Assembly (NCBI GenBank): GCA_964410015.1
Contig: CAYPFV010000010.1
Coordinates: 1-39,724 of the forward strand
DNA: 39,724 nt
Reading direction: 5' to 3'
Source: SKVR01 sp964410015
GTDB lineage: Bacteria; Bacteroidota; Bacteroidia; Bacteroidales; UBA7960
Positions within the stretch are counted from its first letter, which is position 1; every line of letters begins with the position of its first letter. Of this stretch, positions 1-7,965 are shown piece by piece. The notes under the pieces were generated by a model, which had not been told where the DNA came from, searched no databases, and was given only the letters and a program-made list of their open reading frames with translations. A program made the translations under genes and the position numbers.

Positions 1-54
1 GCGCATTATAATCATGTGCGTGTGTGTCAAAAACTTTGTCATGGCTCGGTTCAT
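1..54 (-). repeat. Dispersed repeat, copy at left end of window
   Basis: Read on the minus strand, these 54 bases align without gaps to 39648-39701, with 48 of 54 identical and the first 30 window bases identical. Related copies lie at 21029-21104 and 22689-22770. The shared core reads ATGAACC, then CATGACAA, then TTGACA, then ATGATTAT. No coding function is visible. The copy runs off the window edge, so its true length is unknown. Confidence 0.85.
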
Positions 55-176
55 TCATTTATATGACCGGGATTTTTCATGTATGTTTGCATTAAAAATA
101 CATCTCTGTTTCGTGAAAAATTCTTACGTTTGCTGCGCTGGAAAAAAGTTTGTCTAAAAAAGTTTTATTCAAAAGC

Positions 177-1433
177 ATGGAACACATTAATGAATATATC
201 AATTCAGTTTTAAGTAATTGGGGTTTAACCAATGTTTCAACACACCCTTTGAAAGCTTTTTTCTTTCTGTTGATTATTACTGTCCTGGCAATTATTCTCA
301 ACTGGATAGCCAAGTTTTTGATCATGAAGTTAGTAAGAAAGTTGGTAAGAAAAAGCAAGAATCGCTGGGATGATGTCTTTCTTGAAAAACATGTTTTTCA
401 ACGTTTGTCGCATTTAGCACCCGTGTTGGTCATATACCTGGTGGCTCCTGCTTTTATGGCTGAGTTTCCAATCATGGTTGACCTGGCATATCTGGCAGCC
501 AACCTCTACCTGATATTCATATTTCTGATTGTTTTTTACGCTCTGCTTGATGCTATTGGTGCTATTTATAATGAATTTGAAATTGCCAGAACCAAACCTA
601 TTAAAGGATATTTGCAGGTTACCAAAATCATATCTGGTATAGTAGCAGTGATTTTTGCCCTTGCAACCATTCTGGACAAATCGCCCGTTTATATTTTTAC
701 CGGTTTGGGTGCCCTCACAGCAGTGCTTTTACTTGTTTTTCGTGATACTATTCTGAATTTTGTAGCGGGCGTGCAGGTTACTGCCAACAATTTGGTAGAG
801 ATAGGCGATTGGATAGAGATGCCTAAATACGGTGCAGATGGCGATGTGATTGATATCAGTCTCAATACCGTTCTTATCAGAAATTTTGATCGCACACTCA
901 CCACCATACCAACCTATGCCCTGGTATCAGATTCCTTTAAAAACTGGAGGGGAATGGTTCAGACGGGGGGAAGGCGAATCATGAGAAACATATACATCGA
1001 CATCAATACCATTAGAGGTTGTGATGAAGAGATGCTGGAACGCTTCTCAAAAGTTTCACTTTTGAAAGATTATATTGCAAAACGTAAAGCAGAAATTGAA
1101 GCGCACAACAAAAAATACAATCTCGATCCTGAAAACCCCTTAAACGGGAGACGAATGACCAACATAGGTATATTGAGGGCCTACATAACTCATTATCTGC
1201 AACGTCATCCCAGTATACATAAAGAACTTACCTGCATGGTCAGACAGATGCAACCACAGGAAAAAGGATTACCTTTACAGATATACGCGTTTACCAATGA
1301 TATCAATTGGGTAAACTATGAAGCCATTCAGGCAGATATTTTTGATCATATACTCTCGGTAGTTTCTCAGTTTGATCTGAAGATATTTCAGCTACCTTCC
1401 CAGATTCAGTTATCCGTAACTCCAACAAAATAA
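177..1433 (+). CDS. ybdG: YbdG-type mechanosensitive ion channel (MscS superfamily)
   Basis: The 418-residue product resembles E. coli YbdG (about 415 residues), an inner-membrane miniconductance channel that releases solutes under membrane tension. Several hydrophobic helices fill residues 20-200. The MscS pore helix and beta domain follow, with the YbdG-like stretch GDWIEMPKYGADGDVIDI, then IRNFDRTLTTIPT and SFKNWRGM. The C-terminal part keeps NGRRMTNIG, MVRQMQP, IYAFTNDINWVNYE and QADIFDH, which are typical of YbdG rather than of short MscS proteins. I chose the ATG at 177; an in-frame TTG at 150 would add nine residues. The J-domain gene follows after five bases, so the two are probably cotranscribed. 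The family assignment comes from remembered E. coli sequence and is firm; the physiological role is inferred. Confidence 0.92.
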   Translation: MEHINEYINSVLSNWGLTNVSTHPLKAFFFLLIITVLAIILNWIAKFLIMKLVRKLVRKSKNRWDDVFLEKHVFQRLSHLAPVLVIYLVAPAFMAEFPIMVDLAYLAANLYLIFIFLIVFYALLDAIGAIYNEFEIARTKPIKGYLQVTKIISGIVAVIFALATILDKSPVYIFTGLGALTAVLLLVFRDTILNFVAGVQVTANNLVEIGDWIEMPKYGADGDVIDISLNTVLIRNFDRTLTTIPTYALVSDSFKNWRGMVQTGGRRIMRNIYIDINTIRGCDEEMLERFSKVSLLKDYIAKRKAEIEAHNKKYNLDPENPLNGRRMTNIGILRAYITHYLQRHPSIHKELTCMVRQMQPQEKGLPLQIYAFTNDINWVNYEAIQADIFDHILSVVSQFDLKIFQLPSQIQLSVTPTK

Positions 1434-1438
1434 TTCTT

Positions 1439-1975
1439 TTGAACGATTATTATCAGATACTTGGAATACAAAGAAATGCATCATATGATGAGGTGCGAAA
1501 AGCCTTCAGGCAGTTGGCAAAAAAGATGCATCCTGATGTAAACCCCGGAAAAGCTGCACACGATCATTTCCAAAAGATCAATGAAGCTTACCAGGTATTG
1601 AAAGATGAGGTGAAACGAAAAGACTATGATGCTCGTTTAAGAACAGGAAACTTCACAACAAAAGTATATTATCGCCCGGCTCAGTATCCATCTTCCCCAT
1701 CACCAAAACAAAAAACAACTAAAAAGTATCGAACCCGAAAATATAAGAAGAAGTACAAAAGGGAAAAACCTGCAAAATGGGAAAAGGTATCGGATTTCTT
1801 ATTGTTTCTTACATTGGCATTAGCCGGCATATTTGCTATCGTGAATGGATTCTATCGGCTTGCTATCAACCCCTTACCAAATCATGACCCATGGCCGGGT
1901 TTTATTGGTGGCATTTTCTTTTCATCCATCCTCATTTATTTCTGGATCATGAAAAACAAAGCTTACAAAGAGTAA
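1439..1975 (+). CDS. J-domain protein with C-terminal membrane anchor
   Basis: Residues 1-65 form a DnaJ J domain: NDYYQILGI at the start, the HPD motif in KMHPDVNPG near residue 32, and KRKDYD at the end. The J domain stimulates Hsp70 (DnaK) ATPase. There is no G/F region, zinc finger or substrate-binding domain, so this is not DnaJ itself. A very basic linker (about residues 75-115, rich in K, R and Y) leads to two hydrophobic segments near 120-142 and 153-172, which suggests a membrane-tethered co-chaperone. The start is TTG at 1439. It gives the canonical J-domain N terminus, and the first in-frame ATG lies inside the domain. The gene starts five bases after ybdG and ends three bases before the convergent aroE stop. 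Confidence 0.88.
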   Translation: MNDYYQILGIQRNASYDEVRKAFRQLAKKMHPDVNPGKAAHDHFQKINEAYQVLKDEVKRKDYDARLRTGNFTTKVYYRPAQYPSSPSPKQKTTKKYRTRKYKKKYKREKPAKWEKVSDFLLFLTLALAGIFAIVNGFYRLAINPLPNHDPWPGFIGGIFFSSILIYFWIMKNKAYKE

Positions 1976-1978
1976 ATG

Positions 1979-2737
1979 TCAATCAGCATTTTGCTGCCAT
2001 ATCCTCCACGCCCTTTCTGCCTGCTGCTGGAGCATATACAAACCATTGACAACTTTAGCGCCTTCTTTTTTCCCGTTTTTCATAAATGCCGTTTCGCCAG
2101 GATTGTATATCAAATCAATAAAAACATGGGAGGTGGATGCAGTATGATAAGGTATATCGGGTTTTTCTTCTGTATGGGGATACATACCAAGCGGTGTGGT
2201 ATTTACTACCAGGGGAAAATCTCTAAGGGTGATCTTTTCAAGTCTGCTATAACTGATACAGTTTTTTTTGTTTGTCTTTCTGGAAACAAAAACCACTTCA
2301 CAACCCCGCTTTTTCAAAACCCATTCTACCGCTTTCGATGCTCCACCCGTTCCCAGGATCAGTGTTTTAATCTCACGGGGTATATTATGCTTGTCAAGTG
2401 TTCTGGCAAAACCATAAACATCTGTATTATATCCGGTTTTGTGTATTTGACCTGCTTTCCGGTGTATTTTTATGGTATTTACAGCCGATATTTCTTTGGC
2501 TGTATCAGATAAATCGTCAAGAAAAGGAATCACTTGTTCTTTATAAGGAATAGTAACGTTGAGACCTTCAAGAGTAGGATAATCCTTCAGCAGGTTTCCA
2601 AACTGGTTAATGCTTTGAATGGGAAATGCGCAATACTCCCATTGGGTAATTTTTTCATGTGAAAATTTTTCTCTGAAATAGTTTTCAGAAAAAGAGTGAG
2701 AAAGGGGATAACCGATCAAACCCAGTAAGCGCTTCAT
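1979..2737 (-). CDS. aroE: Shikimate dehydrogenase (NADP+)
   Basis: This cytoplasmic enzyme reduces 3-dehydroshikimate to shikimate in the chorismate pathway. The 252-residue protein begins LLGLIGYPLSHSFSENYF, with the shikimate-binding serines. It carries NVTIPYKE with the catalytic lysine near residue 65, NTD near 105, the nucleotide-binding loop LGTGGASKA near 130, and NTTPLGMYP near 180. It ends in the usual GLYMLQQQAERAW helix. The length is slightly below the common 265-280 residues, but no motif is missing. It starts ten bases after the DUF368 stop, so it is probably the last gene of that minus-strand cluster. The other aro genes of the window form a separate operon about 26 kb away. 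Confidence 0.96.
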   Translation of the reverse strand: MKRLLGLIGYPLSHSFSENYFREKFSHEKITQWEYCAFPIQSINQFGNLLKDYPTLEGLNVTIPYKEQVIPFLDDLSDTAKEISAVNTIKIHRKAGQIHKTGYNTDVYGFARTLDKHNIPREIKTLILGTGGASKAVEWVLKKRGCEVVFVSRKTNKKNCISYSRLEKITLRDFPLVVNTTPLGMYPHTEEKPDIPYHTASTSHVFIDLIYNPGETAFMKNGKKEGAKVVNGLYMLQQQAERAWRIWQQNAD

Positions 2738-2747
2738 ATCTGTGAAT

Positions 2748-3695
2748 TTACGGATTAATTTTTTGCTTTTTTAATGCAACAACATCAAATACAAAAATGA
2801 TCAGAAAACCTGCAACAGCACATAGTATAGCCCATCCCAATAAATGATCATTGCCCGTAAGATTCTGATAAACAAAGGGAGATATGCTTTTTTCTGTCAG
2901 AGGAACCTTTTCTCCGGAACTGTCGGTGAGGTAAGCGGTAATTTCTTTCCAGGGCCATAATTTATTGAGTGAACCCAACATAAAACCGGTAAGTAATGCC
3001 ATGGTTACAGACGGAAATTTTTTAAAAAGCCAGGAGATGAGGTTTGAAAAACTTATGATACCTACAATACAACCAGCCAGAAAAATTCCAATGACCTCAA
3101 TGTTCAGGTTTTTTACAGCATTCAGGATAAATTCGTATTTACCAAGCAAAAGCAGTATAAAACTACCTGAAATCCCGGGAAGAATCATGGCTATAATGGC
3201 AATACATCCCGACAGAAATAAAAACCACCAGGTTTCAGGTGTAGTGGCAGGTGTGGCAAGGGTGATCCAGGCAGCAATTACTGCACCTACAACCAGAGAT
3301 AAAAGGGTGCTTGTTTGCCAGTGGTTTATTTTTCTGCCAACATGCAGCACGGATGCTACGATTAGTCCGAAAAAAAAAGACCATACAAGCTTTGGATGCA
3401 TTTCCAATAACCAACTAATAGCATTTGCCAGTGAAAGGATGCTGATTATTATCCCGGCAAATACTGATACAAGAAAGTTTCCATTGATATGTTTCCAGGC
3501 GGCGGGTATACCAGCAGAAAACAAAACCGAAAAAAACTCCCGGTTCAAAGATTTGATGCTATTGATCAGTTCTTCATAAATACCGGTTATAAAGGCGATT
3601 GTACCTCCCGAAACACCCGGGATAACATCTGCCGCGCCCATTCCCATTCCTCTGAATACCAGAAAAATGTATTGTTTTATCAATTTTGGTTGCAT
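2748..3695 (-). CDS. DUF368 membrane protein (PopT-like polyprenyl-phosphate transporter)
   Basis: The 315-residue protein is strongly hydrophobic, with about eight membrane segments. It has two related glycine-rich motifs typical of DUF368: ADVIPGVSGGTIAFITGIYE near residue 22, and AMILPGISGSFILLLLGKYE near 175. The duplicated motif suggests inverted-repeat topology. DUF368 proteins, with DedA proteins, have been implicated in returning undecaprenyl phosphate across the cytoplasmic membrane for reuse in envelope polymer synthesis; that is literature knowledge, not visible here. The gene sits ten bases upstream of aroE and 172 bases downstream of the ComA-like gene on the same strand. The family is certain and the transport role is inferred. 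Confidence 0.9.
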   Translation of the reverse strand: MQPKLIKQYIFLVFRGMGMGAADVIPGVSGGTIAFITGIYEELINSIKSLNREFFSVLFSAGIPAAWKHINGNFLVSVFAGIIISILSLANAISWLLEMHPKLVWSFFFGLIVASVLHVGRKINHWQTSTLLSLVVGAVIAAWITLATPATTPETWWFLFLSGCIAIIAMILPGISGSFILLLLGKYEFILNAVKNLNIEVIGIFLAGCIVGIISFSNLISWLFKKFPSVTMALLTGFMLGSLNKLWPWKEITAYLTDSSGEKVPLTEKSISPFVYQNLTGNDHLLGWAILCAVAGFLIIFVFDVVALKKQKINP

Positions 3696-3867
3696 GGATT
3701 CATCATAGTTTTACCAGAGGGTGTGAGGTTTCACCATCTGAAAATTATTCTTTTTTAAAATTTATTCATTATGCTCAGATCAGCTGTTTTCCGGTTCTTC
3801 TGAAATCTTTTAAGAACAGTTGGGTTCTGATCATTTTTATTTGCCTCTTATTTTTCAGCAACTGACT

Positions 3868-4647
3868 TTATACCAGTTTTTTATGGTGAAATTCTTCGGG
3901 CAACACATCAAAAAAAGTATCTCCCCTCAGTCCAAGTCTGAGTGTTTCCAGCGGGATAATATCGTTTGGTGCTATATTTCCAAGATTAACATGACTTTTG
4001 AGCAGTTTGATAAACCAAACCTGCTGTGGTTTCAACGGTGCTTCCCAGATGATTTTTTCTGCCGGTACGTGACTGAGTATGTCTTGAATAAGGGCAGCAT
4101 CTGCCGATCCTGTCTTGTCATAAATTCCCACATTTCCACTTTCACGTGCTTCTGCAATAACAAAGCTGCTTCCTGCCTCAAGTTCTTCTTTCATATGATT
4201 AAACCAAACATCATGTGCAGTAACCACTGCTGCATCTTTGGCGCCTACTTCGCTTAAAACTGTAAATTCTTTAGCAAACACAGAGATATATTTCAGCTTT
4301 TCTTCATGCTCAACAAACATACTCCCATCAGATATTTCTACCGCATCCAAACCCAGTTGGTCAATCCACTTCTGATAAAAATCAATACTGTTTCTTACCA
4401 GGCAAGCTTCAAACAGGGTGCCGCCTGCAAATACTTTAATATCTGCCTGCTGATAAAGTTTTACTTTTTCTTTTACTTTGTTACTAACCATAGAGGTGCC
4501 AAAACCCAATTTGGCAAAATCGATCAGGTGTCCTGAAACATCAACGATCTGTTCGGCATTTTGTAAGCTTAACCCTTTGTCCATCATCATATTAATTCCT
4601 TTCTGACGTGGTTTATCGTCTCGTTGGGGTAAGTGCGGTAAGGTCAT
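3868..4647 (-). CDS. Phosphosulfolactate synthase family protein (ComA-like)
   Basis: The 259-residue protein matches the ComA family, a TIM-barrel enzyme that in methanogens adds sulfite to phosphoenolpyruvate to give phosphosulfolactate, the first step of one coenzyme M route. Recognisable blocks are KGINMMMDKG near residue 16, DFAKLGFGTS near 43, VFAGGTLFEA near 73, AVEISDGSM near 101, EVGAKD near 133, SFVIAEARESG near 161, IIWEAPLKPQQVWFI near 200, and GLRGDTFF near the C terminus. Bacterial homologues exist (B. subtilis YitD). No comB, comC, comD or comE homologue is in the window, so the product's fate is unknown. A supply of sulfolactate, or of cysteate for sulfonolipids, is only speculation. 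The gene follows the TPR gene after 65 bases. Confidence 0.87.
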   Translation of the reverse strand: MTLPHLPQRDDKPRQKGINMMMDKGLSLQNAEQIVDVSGHLIDFAKLGFGTSMVSNKVKEKVKLYQQADIKVFAGGTLFEACLVRNSIDFYQKWIDQLGLDAVEISDGSMFVEHEEKLKYISVFAKEFTVLSEVGAKDAAVVTAHDVWFNHMKEELEAGSSFVIAEARESGNVGIYDKTGSADAALIQDILSHVPAEKIIWEAPLKPQQVWFIKLLKSHVNLGNIAPNDIIPLETLRLGLRGDTFFDVLPEEFHHKKLV

Positions 4648-4712
4648 AATTTTTGATTATTGTTTATTATGATTTATAATTGGAAATGAATATTTAACTG
4701 TCCGATATTTTT

Positions 4713-6116
4713 TTATTCAGGAAAATAAAAAAAATCAATGAGTGTAATTACCTCATCTATTTTTGCGAGTTCAGGGTATTGTTCCAGAATAGAGGTGTGA
4801 TATTCATGGTTCATAATCAAAGCCTCCTGCAAGTAATACGAGCCTTGTTTGTTTTTCCCCTGAAGGTATAAAAAAGCTGCCATTTTGTAATAAAGCGAAT
4901 GTGTTTTCCCTATCTGGTCGATAGCTTGAAAAATCACGGCGGAGGCTTCATCAAATTTTTCATCTGTAGCGAGGGCATCGGCATAATCCAACCTGAGAGA
5001 TTCTTCATCGGGGCTCGATTCAATGGCTCTTTCATAAAAGGCTGCTCCTTCGTTGGGTTTGTCCAGATCAAAATACACATCGGCAATAATACTTAAGTAA
5101 GCAGTATTTTCCGGTTCTTTTTCGATGGCTTTGTGAAGATAATTCAGAGCTAATTTATTGTTTCCCAGCTCGTGCTCGCATACCCCTATACCAATCCATG
5201 CATCAGTGATATCGCTGTTCATCCGGATTGCCTTCTGATAATGACCAATGGCGCGTTTGTAATCTTCCAGTTTTTCATAGCATTCACCAATGTAATACCA
5301 TTTCATAGCATCACCTTCATCCTTGTCCAGCGATTTTTCGTAGGCATCAATAGCAGAAAGAAAGTCACTTTTCAAACTATAAGTGTAACCTACATAAAAC
5401 CAGGTGATCTTGTGTTGGGGTTCGATGGCAAGTACAAAATCAAATGCTTCTAATGCTTTATCGTATTTTTCGGCGTTTATAAAGGAAACTCCCAGATTAA
5501 ACCATGCTTCAATAGAGTAAGGATGGCGGTCGAGCAATTTTTGGAAAAAGTGTATGCTTTCCTGGGTCAGTGAAAGAACGTCAAAACAATAGGCAGCTTC
5601 GTAAATGGCAAGGTCGTTTTCGGGGTTTAAGTCTAAAGCTTTGGTAAGATATTCAAGGGTTTTATTGAAATTGCCCATATTTTCATATTCGAATGCAATG
5701 TTGCAATACACATAATCGGGCTCATCCGAATTGTGCACGGCTTTACTGTATTCTTCAATTGCCATTTCATATTTTCCCAACTGCGAATAAATCGCACCCT
5801 TAGTAAGGAAAATATCCTCGTTGTTGGGTTCGAGTGCTTCTACTTCCGATAAAATATCCAAAGCTTTATTCTCGGAGTTGGTATGTGCCAAAAACTGTGC
5901 GTTTTTCAATAAAAGCCCAACCGAACCCGGGTGAACTTTCAATGCATATTCATTGATCTGCATAGCTTCTTCAAACAAACCCTGCAATGCATAATAATCA
6001 ATGATCTCCTCAAAATCTTCCACATCAAAATATATGGGGGAATTTTGGCTTTTGAGTTCTTCGAATCGCTCAACTTGCCAGGGAATTTCGTTAGGATCGT
6101 TTAGTTGGATGCTCAT
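4713..6116 (-). CDS. Tetratricopeptide repeat protein
   Basis: The 467-residue protein consists almost entirely of tandem TPR units from about residue 30 to 440, roughly twelve by eye. Examples are ALDILSEVEALEPNNEDIF, KYEMAIEEYSKAVHNSDEPD, NFNKTLEYLTKALDLNPEND, KYDKALEAFDFVLAIEPQHK and DYKRAIGHYQKAIRMNSDIT. No signal peptide or membrane segment is visible, so it is probably a cytoplasmic scaffold. It is the first gene of the minus cluster TPR > comA-like > DUF368 > aroE, and is divergent from ffh across a 373-base gap. No enzymatic motif is present and the binding partner is unknown. Confidence 0.9.
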   Translation of the reverse strand: MSIQLNDPNEIPWQVERFEELKSQNSPIYFDVEDFEEIIDYYALQGLFEEAMQINEYALKVHPGSVGLLLKNAQFLAHTNSENKALDILSEVEALEPNNEDIFLTKGAIYSQLGKYEMAIEEYSKAVHNSDEPDYVYCNIAFEYENMGNFNKTLEYLTKALDLNPENDLAIYEAAYCFDVLSLTQESIHFFQKLLDRHPYSIEAWFNLGVSFINAEKYDKALEAFDFVLAIEPQHKITWFYVGYTYSLKSDFLSAIDAYEKSLDKDEGDAMKWYYIGECYEKLEDYKRAIGHYQKAIRMNSDITDAWIGIGVCEHELGNNKLALNYLHKAIEKEPENTAYLSIIADVYFDLDKPNEGAAFYERAIESSPDEESLRLDYADALATDEKFDEASAVIFQAIDQIGKTHSLYYKMAAFLYLQGKNKQGSYYLQEALIMNHEYHTSILEQYPELAKIDEVITLIDFFYFPE

Positions 6117-6322
6117 TCAAATTCATCTTTTTAGTGTCAAATATCTCTTTTAAATGTAAATTTTGGTCAAAAAGCAGGACATCTATCTGACTTTGCAAAG
6201 TTACTAAAAATTTACGCTCTTTTGCACCAAGGTAATTTCTTGAAAGTGCCAACAGAAAAACGCTTTAAATGTAGGAAAAAATATGTCTCCCTTTAGTGAT
6301 GATGACGTCAATTTTTCAACCA

Positions 6323-6334
6323 ATTGTTAACAAT
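6323..6334. promoter_or_regulatory. Perfect 12-bp palindrome in the TPR/ffh divergent gap
   Basis: ATTGTTAACAAT is a perfect palindrome in the 373-base gap between the divergent TPR gene and ffh. A second palindrome, TGACGTCA, lies at 6303-6310. Either could be a regulator site. No regulator gene is nearby, and palindromes of this size also arise by chance in AT-rich DNA. Confidence 0.3.
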
Positions 6335-6433
6335 GGGAACTTCCCGTTTAGACAACAATATGAAGGTTTTTATTAAAACTCACAATATCAAATTATAATC
6401 ATATTTTAACCATATATTAAGGATTGGGAAAAG

Positions 6434-6466
6434 TTTGTGATAAACCAAATATTAATGATAATTTTG
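6434..6466 (+). promoter_or_regulatory. Bacteroidota-type promoter for ffh
   Basis: TTTG at 6434-6437 and TAATTTTG at 6459-6466 match the Bacteroidota -33 and -7 (TAnnTTTG) elements, with a 21-base spacer. The -7 match is perfect. It predicts a transcript start near 6471, about 20 bases before the ffh ATG. Confidence 0.7.
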
Positions 6467-6489
6467 CACAAAATTAAAAACGAGTTAAG

Positions 6490-7827
6490 ATGTTTGATAA
6501 TTTAACAGACAGGTTAGACAAGGCCTTTAAACTACTAAAAGGACAAGGACATATAACAGAAATCAATGTTGCCGAAACATTGAAAGATGTAAGAAAAGCG
6601 CTGCTCGATGCAGACGTAAGTTACAAGATATCGAAAAACTTTACCGAAACGGTGAAGGAAAAGGCATTGGGACAGAATGTCCTTAGCAGTGTTTCACCGG
6701 GTCAACTCATGGTTAAGATCATGCACGAAGAACTCACCGCATTGATGGGTGGCCAACATGAGGAGATCAACATAAAAGGAAAACCTGCCATTGTTCTGAT
6801 CTCAGGATTGCAGGGAAGTGGTAAAACAACACTTACGGCCAAACTGGCATATCACCTGAAAAATAAAAGGTCTAAAAAGGTATTGCTGGTTGCTGGCGAC
6901 GTCTACCGCCCTGCCGCCATCGATCAGTTAAAAGTACTGGCTGAACAGGCAGGTGTGGAAGTATTCAGCGAGGAGGGGTCAAAAAATCCGGTGGGAATTG
7001 CCAAAAAAGCAGTTAACCATGCCAAAACCATGGGGCACGATGTGGTGATCGTAGATACCGCCGGTCGTTTGGCTATTGATGAACAGATGATGAACGAGAT
7101 ATCTTCACTAAAAAAAGAACTTAATCCTCAGGAAACACTGTTTGTTGTTGATGCCATGACCGGGCAGGATGCAGTGAACACAGCCAAAGCTTTTAACGAC
7201 CGACTAGATTATGATGGGGTGGTACTTACCAAATTGGATGGAGATACACGCGGGGGTGCCGCACTTACCATACGGTCGGTAGTTAAAAAACCAATTAAAT
7301 TTGTTGGTATTGGTGAAAAAATTGATGCACTCGACCTTTTCTACCCCAAAAGAATGGCAGACAGAATACTGGGAATGGGTGATATTGTTTCTTTGGTAGA
7401 AAAAGCACAGGAGCAGTTTAACCAGGAAGAAGCACGGAAACTGCAAAAGAAAATTGCCAAAAATCAGTTTAATTTTGATGATTTTCTCAAACAACTTCAA
7501 CAGATCAAAAAAATGGGTAATGTAAAAGACCTGATGGGTATGATCCCCGGTATGGGAAAAGCAATGAAAGATGTTGACCTCGAGGATGATGCCTTCAAAG
7601 GAATTGAAGCTATTATTTATTCCATGACTCCGGAAGAGCGACAAAATCCCTCTCTTTTAAATGGTTCCCGGCGAAAAAGAATTGCAGATGGAAGTGGAAA
7701 TGATATTCAGGAAGTAAACAAACTGATCAAACAATTTGCCGATACAAGGAAAATGATGAAGATGATGTCGGGCGGAGGCGGAAAAATAAAAAATATGATG
7801 AAAGGAATGCAGGGCATGAGAAGATAA
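6490..7827 (+). CDS. ffh: Signal recognition particle GTPase Ffh
   Basis: Ffh (SRP54) binds signal sequences of nascent membrane and secreted proteins together with SRP RNA, and docks on FtsY at the membrane. The 445-residue protein has the N bundle (residues 1-95). Its G domain carries LQGSGKTT (P loop, near 107), GDVYRPAAIDQL, DTAGRLAID near 190, and TKLDGDTRGGAAL near 247. The methionine-rich M domain (about 330-445) includes GMIPGMGKAMKD and ends in a Met/Gly-rich tail. No motif is missing. No SRP RNA gene is visible nearby. The gene has its own promoter at 6434-6466. Confidence 0.98.
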   Translation: MFDNLTDRLDKAFKLLKGQGHITEINVAETLKDVRKALLDADVSYKISKNFTETVKEKALGQNVLSSVSPGQLMVKIMHEELTALMGGQHEEINIKGKPAIVLISGLQGSGKTTLTAKLAYHLKNKRSKKVLLVAGDVYRPAAIDQLKVLAEQAGVEVFSEEGSKNPVGIAKKAVNHAKTMGHDVVIVDTAGRLAIDEQMMNEISSLKKELNPQETLFVVDAMTGQDAVNTAKAFNDRLDYDGVVLTKLDGDTRGGAALTIRSVVKKPIKFVGIGEKIDALDLFYPKRMADRILGMGDIVSLVEKAQEQFNQEEARKLQKKIAKNQFNFDDFLKQLQQIKKMGNVKDLMGMIPGMGKAMKDVDLEDDAFKGIEAIIYSMTPEERQNPSLLNGSRRKRIADGSGNDIQEVNKLIKQFADTRKMMKMMSGGGGKIKNMMKGMQGMRR

Positions 7828-7965
7828 CACAAAGGTGATATATTAATCTGTGCCAAAACCTGTTTTACATGAAGAATAAATGCCTGTGAAAACGCTCTGC
7901 CCATTTTTTATTAGTGCGTTGAAATATCCCAGGCATTCCTTGCTTCAAAAAAAATAATTTAATGA

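Noticed and set aside
1976..2512. A 178-codon plus-strand frame
   Set aside because: It lies entirely antisense to aroE, whose motifs are unambiguous.
2965..3579. A 204-codon plus-strand frame
   Set aside because: It is the antisense shadow of the DUF368 gene; its composition follows the opposite strand.
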